Source of the DNA: Bdellovibrionales bacterium RBG_16_40_8
GTDB taxonomy: Bacteria > Bdellovibrionota > Bdellovibrionia > Bdellovibrionales > UBA1609
Length of the DNA stretch: 8,624 nt
Assembly (NCBI GenBank): GCA_001769925.1
Contig: MEPT01000095.1
Span: 2,646 to 11,269, forward strand
Reading direction: 5' to 3'
Under the pieces are notes generated by a model. It ran no database searches, was not told the DNA's origin, and saw nothing but the letters and a program-made list of their open reading frames with translations. Each line of letters starts with the position of its first letter. Positions within the stretch are counted from its first letter, which is position 1. Shown here in pieces: positions 1 through 6,971 of the stretch. A program made the translations under genes and the position numbers.

Positions 1-1
1 C

Positions 2-208
2 GTTGTTCCCGCCTATACCTTTCGCAATACAGATGGCACGACAAACATAGTTTTTGAGCCAGAAATTCCGTTTGTAGAATCAAAGAATAAAGAAGAGACT
101 ATTGCTTGTATGACACAGAAATATTGCGATAAAATTGAAGAATGGGTTAGGGCGTATCCAGAACAATGGATGTGGGTTCACAGGCGATGGAAGAAATTCA
201 AATATTGA
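2..208 (+). CDS. Lipid A biosynthesis acyltransferase (LpxL/LpxM family), C-terminal fragment
   Basis: This is an open frame entering from the left edge, with 68 codons visible and a TGA stop at 206-208. The fragment begins VVPAYTFRNTDG and ends WMWVHRRWKKFKY. The ending P-x-x-W-x-W-x-H-R-R-W-K is the hallmark C-terminus of lysophospholipid acyltransferases that add secondary acyl chains to lipid A on the cytoplasmic face of the inner membrane. The catalytic HxxxxD motif would lie upstream, outside the window, so the exact class (LpxL, LpxM or LpxP) cannot be decided. The next gene overlaps its 3' end, which implies one transcript and translational coupling. The link to two downstream GT9 genes fits a lipopolysaccharide cluster. 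The family call is firm; the specific substrate is not. Confidence 0.85.
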   Translation, partial: VVPAYTFRNTDGTTNIVFEPEIPFVESKNKEETIACMTQKYCDKIEEWVRAYPEQWMWVHRRWKKFKY

Positions 209-1365
209 ATAAATTTAAAACAACAGTTTTTTTATTTCTGCTAATTTTTTTTAGCTCTTTTGTACTTAGTTGTACTTCAGCAAAGATAATGAAAGACGCA
301 GACAGAAGTTTTGAAGACGACAATGAAGAGTTTAAAAAGTTGGTTAAAATTGAAAGCTTGCCTATAGACGAGTCTTCTAAAAAAATACCTAAGCCAGAGG
401 TTTTGATTATGCCAGCGAAAAAAGAAAAAAAAGCAGAACTGAAAGCAGCCAACATTAGTAAATCTTCTTCTGTTAAGATAGAAAATAAGTCTCCCTATAA
501 GCAAAAAGCTGATGAAAATTTTGTAGGGCGTCGCCCGGCTATTGATCCATTTGTAGCAGGAGAGAAAGTAGTGCTTGCCGTCAAGGGCCAAGTGGGTTGG
601 CTATCAAAAGATGCCGGCGAAATTGTTTTAAGTATGGCACCCAATAATTTGGTTAATAATCGAGTGGCATATAATTTTTTAATCAATGCATACACCACAA
701 GTGCATTCGTTGAAAATTTTTATGCTTTAGATTTTACCTCAAAAATCGTTATTGATTATGAAAACGAAGTGCCAATATATTTTGCGTCAAGAAGCATAGA
801 AAAGAAAAGTATTAAAGAAAATATCGAATTTTTTGACCATGGTAATAATAGTGTATTTCAGTGGAAGAGCGAAATTAAACAAGGTGACAATCATGATTTT
901 GAAAAAATAAAAAAAGATAAAAAATCTGAAGCCGACTGGGAAAATAAAGTGCGAGAAGATGGTTCGACAAACAAAGAAGAGGCGAGAGGTTCTTATCGTA
1001 AGGTTAGTAGAAACACCTGGAGTGTTGCCCCATTTTCGCAGAATTTTTTTAGTGTAGCTTTTTATCTAAGAAATTTTGATTTAATACCAGGGCAAAGTAT
1101 TAAGATCAACTATACTGATGATAGTAAAAATGGCTCATTTGAGGCAAAAGTTCTTAGAAGAGAGAAGCTTGATACAGTATTGGGGGTATTAGACACCGTC
1201 GTTATTACTCCAGAATTTCCAGCAGAGGGTAAATATAAGCCAAAAGGCAAATTTTATATATGGATGACTGATGATGATCGTAAATTTATAGTAAAGCTCG
1301 ATGTAAAATTAAAGTACGGACAGTTTTTGGCTGAAGTTAGGTCAATTGCGCATGGAGAGCGTTAG
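187..1365 (+). CDS. DUF3108-family envelope lipoprotein
   Basis: A signal peptide with a hydrophobic core (VFLFLLIFFSSF) ends in the lipobox V-L-S-C. The lipidated Cys is residue 29 counted from the ATG at 187. The residues after the Cys are T-S, not D, so by the E. coli sorting rule it would go to the outer membrane. Residues 35-118 are a Lys/Glu/Ser-rich linker. Residues about 119-388 match DUF3108, including the late block with FYIWMTDDDRKF followed by LKYGQFLAEV. A charged insert (about 232-270, rich in K, D and E) interrupts the domain. The start is uncertain. ATG 166 and ATG 187 lack a clear ribosome site, while TTG 205 overlaps the upstream TGA, follows GGAAGA (189-194) and would give the cleaner N-terminus MNKFKTT. 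DUF3108 has no settled biochemical function; a role near lipopolysaccharide assembly is inferred only from its neighbours. Confidence 0.8.
   Translation: MEEIQILNKFKTTVFLFLLIFFSSFVLSCTSAKIMKDADRSFEDDNEEFKKLVKIESLPIDESSKKIPKPEVLIMPAKKEKKAELKAANISKSSSVKIENKSPYKQKADENFVGRRPAIDPFVAGEKVVLAVKGQVGWLSKDAGEIVLSMAPNNLVNNRVAYNFLINAYTTSAFVENFYALDFTSKIVIDYENEVPIYFASRSIEKKSIKENIEFFDHGNNSVFQWKSEIKQGDNHDFEKIKKDKKSEADWENKVREDGSTNKEEARGSYRKVSRNTWSVAPFSQNFFSVAFYLRNFDLIPGQSIKINYTDDSKNGSFEAKVLRREKLDTVLGVLDTVVITPEFPAEGKYKPKGKFYIWMTDDDRKFIVKLDVKLKYGQFLAEVRSIAHGER
189..194 (+). promoter_or_regulatory. Possible ribosome binding site for a TTG start of the lipoprotein
   Basis: GGAAGA lies 10 bases before the TTG at 205-207, which itself overlaps the TGA (206-208) of the acyltransferase gene. 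This arrangement would give classic stop-start coupling and a signal peptide with a positive n-region. It is an inference from spacing and peptide shape. Confidence 0.4.
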
Positions 1366-1384
1366 ATCTGGCCTTAAGTAGAAT

Positions 1385-2608
1385 ATGAAAAATAATGCGT
1401 TTAGGCATAATGTATATATGCCAGAGGTATTATGCAGACATTTCAACGGCTATAAACCTTGTTCGCAAAACGCAAAGTGCGATAGTGCCTGTGCTTTTAG
1501 ATCTATACCGCAGGCGCGAATATTGATTGTGCATCTAGGGGCTATTGGCGCAGTAGTTAGGTCAACTTCGTTACTTTCAGCAATTAATCGTAAATACCCG
1601 GGATCACATATTACCTGGGTAACGCAAAGGCCGTCAGATCAACTGCTCAGAGAAAATTCTCAAATTGATCGCGTACTTACCACAGAGCGTGATGATTTAC
1701 TTTCTCTTTCTTGTCTTGAATTTGACGTAGGTTTTTGTATTGATAAATCTTTAGTCGCTGCGGGTATTTTAAAAACTACTAAAGTAAAAAAAATATTCGG
1801 ATTTCGCGCTGAAACGATAACTGGTGCCATTGTCCCGGCAACGGATGCGGCACTGCCTCTTTGGGAAATTGGCCTTTCAAATCAAAAAAAATTTTTTGAT
1901 AATAAAAAACCAGAAACTCAATTGGTAACTGAGGCGCTTGAGCTTGAGTATTGTCGTGACCCGTATAGTTTGCAGTTAAATAAAAACGAAATTCAAGAAA
2001 GTTTGAACCGAAGATCAGCGTGGGCATCCCCGAACGAAATAGTGGTAGGTGTAAACACGGGCTGCAGTGCGATTATTCCTTATAAAAAACTAAGTGTTGA
2101 AGCGCATCGTCGTATGATACAAAGCTTAAAGAGTCTAGGTGTTAAGATTGTTTTATTAGGTGGGGCTGAAGACAAAATACGTAATGAACTCATAACCAAA
2201 GATTTAAATATCCACGCATCGCCGGTAGATTTGGGTTTACGTGATGGTCTTGTTAGCGTTAATGCGTGCGACATTGTTGTCTCTGGCGACAGTCTAGGCA
2301 TGCATATGGCCATTGCGTTAAAAAAATGGACAGTTGCTTGGTTTGGGCCAACCTGTGCGCATGAGATCGATATATTTGATTGTGGAGTGCGCGTACAAAC
2401 AAGTGCTTCTTGTAGCCCATGCTGGCGGCGTTCTTGCCAGAACTCTCCGATGTGCTATGATCTGGTCGATATAAGTGAAATTGTCACAGGTGTTAAAAAA
2501 GGAATTCAGTGGTTAATGTCGTATTCAATACCGCATTTGTCGGCGATCTCTTACTTACCATCCCCCTCATTAGACACGTCAAAAGGCTCAAGCCAGACGA
2601 GCCCATAA
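1385..2608 (+). CDS. Glycosyltransferase family 9 (heptosyltransferase-like) with N- and C-terminal Cys clusters
   Basis: This is a 407-residue GT9 protein, the family of ADP-heptose:LPS heptosyltransferases that build the inner core on the cytoplasmic side. The N-terminal Rossmann half begins ARILIVHLGAIGAVVRSTSLL (residues 44-64). The donor-binding half carries NTGCSAIIPYKK (224-235), VLLGGAED (256-263) and GDSLGMHMA (301-309), followed by AWFGPT. Two cysteine clusters flank the domains: C17-x8-C26-x5-C32-x3-C36, and C343-x2-C346-x4-C351-x5-C357. Both look like metal-binding or disulfide sets; a subset of GT9 proteins carries such clusters. Residues after about 378 form a Ser/Pro-rich tail that overprints the next gene by 100 bases. 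ATG 1418 (residue 12) is a plausible alternative start, just ahead of the first Cys. The sugar and acceptor cannot be read from sequence. Confidence 0.85.
   Translation: MKNNAFRHNVYMPEVLCRHFNGYKPCSQNAKCDSACAFRSIPQARILIVHLGAIGAVVRSTSLLSAINRKYPGSHITWVTQRPSDQLLRENSQIDRVLTTERDDLLSLSCLEFDVGFCIDKSLVAAGILKTTKVKKIFGFRAETITGAIVPATDAALPLWEIGLSNQKKFFDNKKPETQLVTEALELEYCRDPYSLQLNKNEIQESLNRRSAWASPNEIVVGVNTGCSAIIPYKKLSVEAHRRMIQSLKSLGVKIVLLGGAEDKIRNELITKDLNIHASPVDLGLRDGLVSVNACDIVVSGDSLGMHMAIALKKWTVAWFGPTCAHEIDIFDCGVRVQTSASCSPCWRRSCQNSPMCYDLVDISEIVTGVKKGIQWLMSYSIPHLSAISYLPSPSLDTSKGSSQTSP
2499..2503 (+). promoter_or_regulatory. Ribosome binding site deciding the GTG start of the second GT9 gene
   Basis: AAGGA is followed by 5 bases and then GTG at 2509-2511. 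It lies inside the coding region of the first GT9 gene. It supports GTG 2509 as the start, because no later in-frame ATG or GTG exists before the essential N-terminal motif FVGDLLLTIP. Confidence 0.65.
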
Positions 2609-3603
2609 TTCTTGTATGTCGACCGGGGTTGGGAGCGTTTTTTCAAACGAATAAAATTGTAGACGAAGTGATAGAGCTTGATAAAAAAAGCCGTAAATCG
2701 ATTAAATATTTTTTTTCAAAGATGTCAGAAAAAGACATTAGATATTTATTTTGTATGCATAGGTCTTTTCATTCAGCGTGGATATTACGTAAAGTAAGGG
2801 CACAAAAAAAAATTAGTTATAAAACGTGGTGGTCAAAAAGTTTTTTTGATGAATCGATATTGCGATCGATGTATTTGCCCGAAGTATTAAGAGCTTTAGT
2901 TTTGCTATCACCTGTAGATGATAATATAAAAAAAAGAATAGAATATTTTAGTCTAGACAAAAAATTTCATAATTCTACAGAGCGTTCAAGCATTATACGG
3001 TGGCCATATTCAATTCCGGCAGATCTTTTACCAACGGTTGAGGCTGAAAAATCTTCGGTAACCTCAACGCTTTCACGATTACAGATTAATCGCCCTTACG
3101 TTGTAATAGCGCCGTCTAGTCAGTGGGCGACAAAGCGCTGGACAGATTCTGGGTTTATTGAACTAATACAGTTGTTGAGTGAACGAGGCCTTAATGCCTA
3201 TATAATTGGGGCGTCTAATGAAATCGAGCATTGTCGTGAAATTGAAAAAAAAGCTCAAGCCAGGCAACTTAGCGTAGAGGTACGCTCATTGGCTGGTAAA
3301 ACAGATCTTATAGAACTTCATCATGTGTTATCAAAGGCAGAGGTGATAGTTGCAAATGACAGTGGGCCCATGCATATGGCGACAGTGAGCGGTCGTCCTG
3401 TTGTCGGCATTTTTGGGCCAACTACGATTGATCAGGGCTATCGCCCTTGGAGCGATTCATCGATTGTGGTGCAAACGGATTTATCTTGTCGCCCATGCGG
3501 CAAGCATGGTCATAAAAAATGTCCTATCGGCACGCATGACTGTATGAAGAAAATAACGGCTCAAGAAGTAGCTGCAGCGATTAGTCCTTCGCAAATCTAC
3601 TGA
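2509..3603 (+). CDS. Glycosyltransferase family 9 (heptosyltransferase II-like)
   Basis: This is a 364-residue GT9 protein of ordinary family length. The N-terminus MVNVVFNTAFVGDLLLTIP matches the family's acceptor-side opening (usually x-GD-x-L-x-T-x-P). The C-terminal donor domain has APSSQWATKRW (201-211, the phosphate/heptose-binding loop with K209), YIIGASNE (231-238), then VANDSGPMHMA (281-291, with D284) and VGIFGPT (299-305). A late Cys set C327-x2-C330-x7-C338-x6-C345 parallels that of the upstream paralog, but this protein lacks the N-terminal Cys cluster. It begins 100 bases inside the preceding gene in a different frame and is presumably translationally coupled to it. Its last 23 bases overlap the 3' end of the opposing regulator gene. 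A WaaF-like role in core assembly is likely, but the exact sugar is unproven. Confidence 0.88.
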   Translation: MVNVVFNTAFVGDLLLTIPLIRHVKRLKPDEPIILVCRPGLGAFFQTNKIVDEVIELDKKSRKSIKYFFSKMSEKDIRYLFCMHRSFHSAWILRKVRAQKKISYKTWWSKSFFDESILRSMYLPEVLRALVLLSPVDDNIKKRIEYFSLDKKFHNSTERSSIIRWPYSIPADLLPTVEAEKSSVTSTLSRLQINRPYVVIAPSSQWATKRWTDSGFIELIQLLSERGLNAYIIGASNEIEHCREIEKKAQARQLSVEVRSLAGKTDLIELHHVLSKAEVIVANDSGPMHMATVSGRPVVGIFGPTTIDQGYRPWSDSSIVVQTDLSCRPCGKHGHKKCPIGTHDCMKKITAQEVAAAISPSQIY

Positions 3604-4990
3604 CATCAATACTATATTTTTTAATTTTTCTAAGAAGCGTATTTTTTGGAATATTTGCATGGGCCACTGTTTTATTAATTTTACCTTCATTGGCGCGAAG
3701 AGCGCTTTCAATAAATTCTTTTTCAGCGGCTTCTTTAAAAATATCATAATCTAGTGGGCCGCTGTATTTGCCCGTTAGTAAGATGTTACTGCGATTGTTT
3801 ATTTCACGCAGTATATTCTCAGGCAAACTAAGCGGGGTTATAAAAGGGCCATTTTCGATAATGAAGGCACGTTCAATACAATTTTCAAGTTCTCTAATAT
3901 TGCCCGGCCATCGATATTTTTTCAGAATTGCTAGGGTATCTGTCGTTACCCCGCGAATAGATCGGTTTAGTTTTCTTGAAAATTTATTTATAAAAAAATT
4001 AACAAGTCCAGCGATGTCGTCTAGTCGTTCTCTAAGTGGTGGCAAAAAAATTGGCATTACATTTAAACGATAGAAAAAATCCTCGCGAAATTCTGATTCT
4101 TCAATCATTTTTTCAAGATTTCGATTTGTGGCCGCTATAATTCGTGCGTTTGTACGAACTTCTCTGTTGCTGCCTACAGGCATAAATTTTCGCTCTTGTA
4201 AAACGCGTAAAAGTTTAACTTGTAAATCTGGTTCAAGTTCGCCGACCTCATCTAGAAAAAGTGTGCCTTTATTGGCCAGTTGAAATTTACCAATCTTGCG
4301 GTCGATAGCTCCGGTAAATGAACCACGCTCATGGCCAAAAAGCTCACTTTCCATCAAGTTCTCAGGTATTGCGCCGCAGTTTATTGCGACAAATGGCCCA
4401 TGTTTTTGCGGAGAATTAGAATGTATAGCTCTAGCCACGAGCTCTTTACCTGTGCCATTTTCGCCACGAATAAGAACAGTAGTGTCAACATTGGCTAGGC
4501 GATTTATAAGATGAAATATCTCGCGCATTTTTTCAGATGCGCCGACAAACTTGCTGTCTATGTCATCATCTAAAATTGGGCTTGAAAGTGTAAGGTTTGA
4601 AACCATTTCTTTTGTTACAATTGCTTTTTTGACCAATGCCGAGAGTTTTTCAGGGTCTATAGGTTTTTCTATATAATCGAATGCTCCATGTTTAATGGCG
4701 GTAATGGCATCCTGAAGATTGCTATGCGCTGTCATGATTACAACAGTTATTCTTGGGTCTACTTCTTTGATTGTTTTCAATGCCTCTAATCCGTCCATTT
4801 CAGGCATGCGTACATCCATTAAAACGAGATCAAAAGTCTCTTTCTTAACTGAATCCAGTGCCATCTTGCCATTGCTGGCCTCTTTAGTGTTAAGGCGATA
4901 TTCTGGCAAAGTAGTATTTAAAATTGAAACAATTGATTTAACCAGTTCAGGTTCATCATCAACTATAAGTACATTAAGCGAGAGCTGCAT
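3581..4990 (-). CDS. NtrC-family sigma-54-dependent response regulator
   Basis: The 469-residue protein has the full three-domain layout. The receiver domain (1-125) has the acidic pair D11-D12, phospho-acceptor D59, switch T87 and K109. The AAA+ domain (about 147-380) has Walker A GENGTGKE (176-183), the sigma-54 contact loop as GSFTGA (223-228) in place of the usual GAFTGA, Walker B GTLFLDEVGEL (242-252), and WPGNIREL (361-368). A Fis-type helix-turn-helix closes the protein (about 434-460). It is expected to activate sigma-54 promoters when phosphorylated by the adjacent kinase, whose 3' end overlaps it by 17 bases. The ATG at 4990 is well supported by AGGAGA 8 bases upstream. Target genes are not evident; no sigma-54 promoter with proper spacing was found here. 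Confidence 0.95.
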   Translation of the reverse strand: MQLSLNVLIVDDEPELVKSIVSILNTTLPEYRLNTKEASNGKMALDSVKKETFDLVLMDVRMPEMDGLEALKTIKEVDPRITVVIMTAHSNLQDAITAIKHGAFDYIEKPIDPEKLSALVKKAIVTKEMVSNLTLSSPILDDDIDSKFVGASEKMREIFHLINRLANVDTTVLIRGENGTGKELVARAIHSNSPQKHGPFVAINCGAIPENLMESELFGHERGSFTGAIDRKIGKFQLANKGTLFLDEVGELEPDLQVKLLRVLQERKFMPVGSNREVRTNARIIAATNRNLEKMIEESEFREDFFYRLNVMPIFLPPLRERLDDIAGLVNFFINKFSRKLNRSIRGVTTDTLAILKKYRWPGNIRELENCIERAFIIENGPFITPLSLPENILREINNRSNILLTGKYSGPLDYDIFKEAAEKEFIESALRANEGKINKTVAHANIPKNTLLRKIKKYSIDVSRFAKD

Positions 4991-6896
4991 ATTTTTTATC
5001 TCCTAGTTGAGAATTCAGTTTATATTCTGGTTCAATAGTAACATCTCCTATGGGCAGAGAGAATCCAACCTTTGTGCCCTTTGTCGAGCTTTCAAGAAAT
5101 ACTTTGCCATTGTGTAACTCAACAAAATATTTAACAAGATAAAGCCCCAAGCCCGACCCTTTCGGTTGTGATTTGCCAAGCTCTCCGCGAAAAAACTTTT
5201 CAAAAATCTGCGTTTGCTCTTCGGGGGGTATGCCCGGCCCAGTGTCTTCTACCATAACGTACACCTGATCATCAACCTCTCGAGAAGTGATTTTTATAGC
5301 TCCGCCCTCTGGAGTGTACTTAATGGCGTTTTCGACAATATTTAGTATAACTTCGCGCATTAGCACCTGATCGACCTCTATAAGAAATATTGGGTCAAGA
5401 GCAGTTGATAGATGAATTTTCTTGAAGTTGGCAAGTGGTTCTAGTTGGCCGATTACAATATCAATAATTTCATTAATGTCCGCAGAATCTTTATTAAGAC
5501 TAAAATTGCGCGATTCAACTTTAGTTATTTGCAAAATTGTTTGTATATAACGATGTAATTCAGATGAAACTTCACGTAGCGAACTAAGATCGTGAGTAAG
5601 TTCTTGATTTGGGTGCTGCGCTATCAGTCGATCGCATATGGCTTGAATTTTGGCGATAGGTGTTTTTAGGTCATGAGAGATTAAGCTAAGAAAGTTGTTT
5701 TTTAACTGTTCAACTTCAAATAAAAACTGCTTTTCATTTTCAAGCTGTATATTTAGGTACTCTTTGAGAGTAAGTTGAAAACTTAAGAATGTAACGTAAG
5801 TAACGATAGTAACAAGTACAACTACAAAAATTGGTGTCCAAAAGTGAAAGGCATCAAAAATCCACAATGATAAAGTAGAGTAGAAAAGATTTGAGCAAAA
5901 TATTATAAAAAGAGCAAGAAACTGAGGGTAGCTTGATGTGACCCACGCAGCAATGAAAACCACTAACAATAATTGTAGTGCAATTAAGGCCAGGTTTGGT
6001 CGATTCACCCATTTCTCATTCTTAATGTTATCAATAAGGTTGGCGACTATTTCTGTTCGCGACATGTTGCCAAGGGGCGTACGATACTCGATCTCTTCAT
6101 TATTAGATGTGCCGATTAGAACTATTTTATTGTAAAAGAAATTACTCGGTAGGTTGCGCGAAGTGATTTCGTTCAGATTAAGTTGCGTAAATGACATTTT
6201 CGGGCCGCCGTAATTAATAACATGTGATTTTTCGCTTATTGAATTTTCTAGATATTCAGAGCTGAGTGTTGGTATTTTTCGAGCAATTTGAGCGGCAAAA
6301 TTATGGGCTTTTCCCGAATGAAGAGAAACGCGTCGAATTACGCCGTCGCGATCAGGTATTAGATCATTAAGGCCAGTGTTATGACTATTCGCCTGTGCGA
6401 AGCGCGATGGCATAATTCTGCCGTCATCATCCAATTGCATTGTCCAGACAATGCGTGAATCACTGAGCGCTTGCGAACGAAGAATTTCTTTACTGGGCCG
6501 AGAAATGTTTTCTCCAAAATAAGGGATTACGCCTATGACGGCAGGCTTTTCAGAAAGTATAAGACCTAGTAGCCTTTGCCAGGCTTTGGGCTCCCAGTAA
6601 TAGCGGTCTGAAATTATAACAGAGGGATCGTTTGTATATTTAATTTTGTTGGTATTAGAGGCGAGCCAAATTTGCCAATTTTCTGGGTTAATATTAACTG
6701 TGACAATTTGCGAATCAACGGCCTGTTCGCCGCGTAGTTGCAGTCTTGTATCATAGTCGTGCTCTCGATCGGCTAGTATGAACACCATACCAATCATCCA
6801 GCAGAGCATAGCGCGAAGCCATAGGCCCTTTCTGCGCCAAGAAAAACGCATAAAAAGTAGAGATAGAGCTTTCAGACTGCGAAACCGAGTACTCAT
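4974..6896 (-). CDS. CHASE2-domain transmembrane sensor histidine kinase
   Basis: Numbering starts at the TTG at 6917 (647 residues); the listed ATG at 6896 is residue 8. Neither start has a strong ribosome site. An N-terminal membrane segment (about 31-49) leads to a periplasmic CHASE2 domain (about 52-305) with typical blocks: NYGGP (235-239), KIVLIGTSN (264-272) and RTPLGNMSRTEIVANLID. Three more membrane segments follow (about 309-327, 332-352 and 359-380), as usual for CHASE2. The kinase core has H-box SHDLKTP with H415, N-box NIVENAIKYTPEGG (526-539), G1 EDTGPGIP (557-564), F-box IFEKFF (571-576) and G2 KGSGLGLYLVK (586-596). No PAS, HAMP or receiver domain is present. It senses an unknown extracytoplasmic cue and should phosphorylate D59 of the NtrC-type regulator encoded immediately downstream. 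Confidence 0.93.
   Translation of the reverse strand: MSTRFRSLKALSLLFMRFSWRRKGLWLRAMLCWMIGMVFILADREHDYDTRLQLRGEQAVDSQIVTVNINPENWQIWLASNTNKIKYTNDPSVIISDRYYWEPKAWQRLLGLILSEKPAVIGVIPYFGENISRPSKEILRSQALSDSRIVWTMQLDDDGRIMPSRFAQANSHNTGLNDLIPDRDGVIRRVSLHSGKAHNFAAQIARKIPTLSSEYLENSISEKSHVINYGGPKMSFTQLNLNEITSRNLPSNFFYNKIVLIGTSNNEEIEYRTPLGNMSRTEIVANLIDNIKNEKWVNRPNLALIALQLLLVVFIAAWVTSSYPQFLALFIIFCSNLFYSTLSLWIFDAFHFWTPIFVVVLVTIVTYVTFLSFQLTLKEYLNIQLENEKQFLFEVEQLKNNFLSLISHDLKTPIAKIQAICDRLIAQHPNQELTHDLSSLREVSSELHRYIQTILQITKVESRNFSLNKDSADINEIIDIVIGQLEPLANFKKIHLSTALDPIFLIEVDQVLMREVILNIVENAIKYTPEGGAIKITSREVDDQVYVMVEDTGPGIPPEEQTQIFEKFFRGELGKSQPKGSGLGLYLVKYFVELHNGKVFLESSTKGTKVGFSLPIGDVTIEPEYKLNSQLGDKKYAALA
4999..5004 (-). 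promoter_or_regulatory. Strong ribosome binding site of the sigma-54 regulator
   Basis: On the minus strand AGGAGA stands 8 bases before the ATG at 4990, inside the last codons of the kinase gene. It is the best Shine-Dalgarno sequence in the window and indicates that the regulator is translated from the kinase mRNA. Confidence 0.8.
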
Positions 6897-6938
6897 TTCA
6901 GTAACGCAACGTATCAAAAAAACTCTAAGAATTCAATT

Positions 6939-6969
6939 GGTTAGGTAAAAAAAGTTGCATACCTTAACC
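6939..6969. promoter_or_regulatory. Imperfect inverted repeat in the kinase/ribF divergent region
   Basis: The left arm GGTTAGGTA (6939-6947) pairs with the right arm TACCTTAACC (6960-6969), giving nine base pairs with one bulged base and a 12-base A-rich spacer. The right arm ends two bases before the ribF ATG and occupies the place where a Shine-Dalgarno sequence would be expected; none is visible. It could be a DNA operator shared by the two divergent genes or an RNA hairpin over the ribF start. A weak candidate promoter overlaps it: TTGGTT at 6937-6942, a 17-base spacer, then TACCTT at 6960-6965. That promoter would start transcription at about the ATG. Function is inference. Confidence 0.35.
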
Positions 6970-6971
6970 TC

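Noticed and set aside
198..698. Minus-strand open frames opposite the lipoprotein gene.
   Set aside because: Their hydrophobic or Phe-rich sequences are simply the complement of Lys/Glu-rich codons; no family signature or ribosome site.
1884..1897. A8-T6 run in the first GT9 gene, a possible slippage or frameshift site.
   Set aside because: The frame is intact through it with conserved GT9 motifs on both sides; such runs are expected in AT-rich coding sequence.
2299..3378. Repeated 12-base word CATGCATATGGC in both GT9 genes (near 2299 and 3369).
   Set aside because: It encodes the conserved M-H-M-A motif in each paralog, so it reflects homology or codon choice rather than a regulatory repeat.
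3604..3660. T-rich stretch after the second GT9 stop as an intrinsic terminator.
   Set aside because: No stable GC stem precedes the T-runs, and the sequence codes for the helix-turn-helix end of the opposing regulator.
3768..5006. Several open frames of 70-100 codons antisense to the regulator gene.
   Set aside because: They lie wholly inside a well-supported gene, show no domain motifs and have no convincing start sites.
6957..6969. Possible sigma-54 promoter facing the kinase gene (GG...GC on the minus strand).
   Set aside because: The GG and GC are separated by 9 bases instead of the required 10, and flanking consensus bases are missing.
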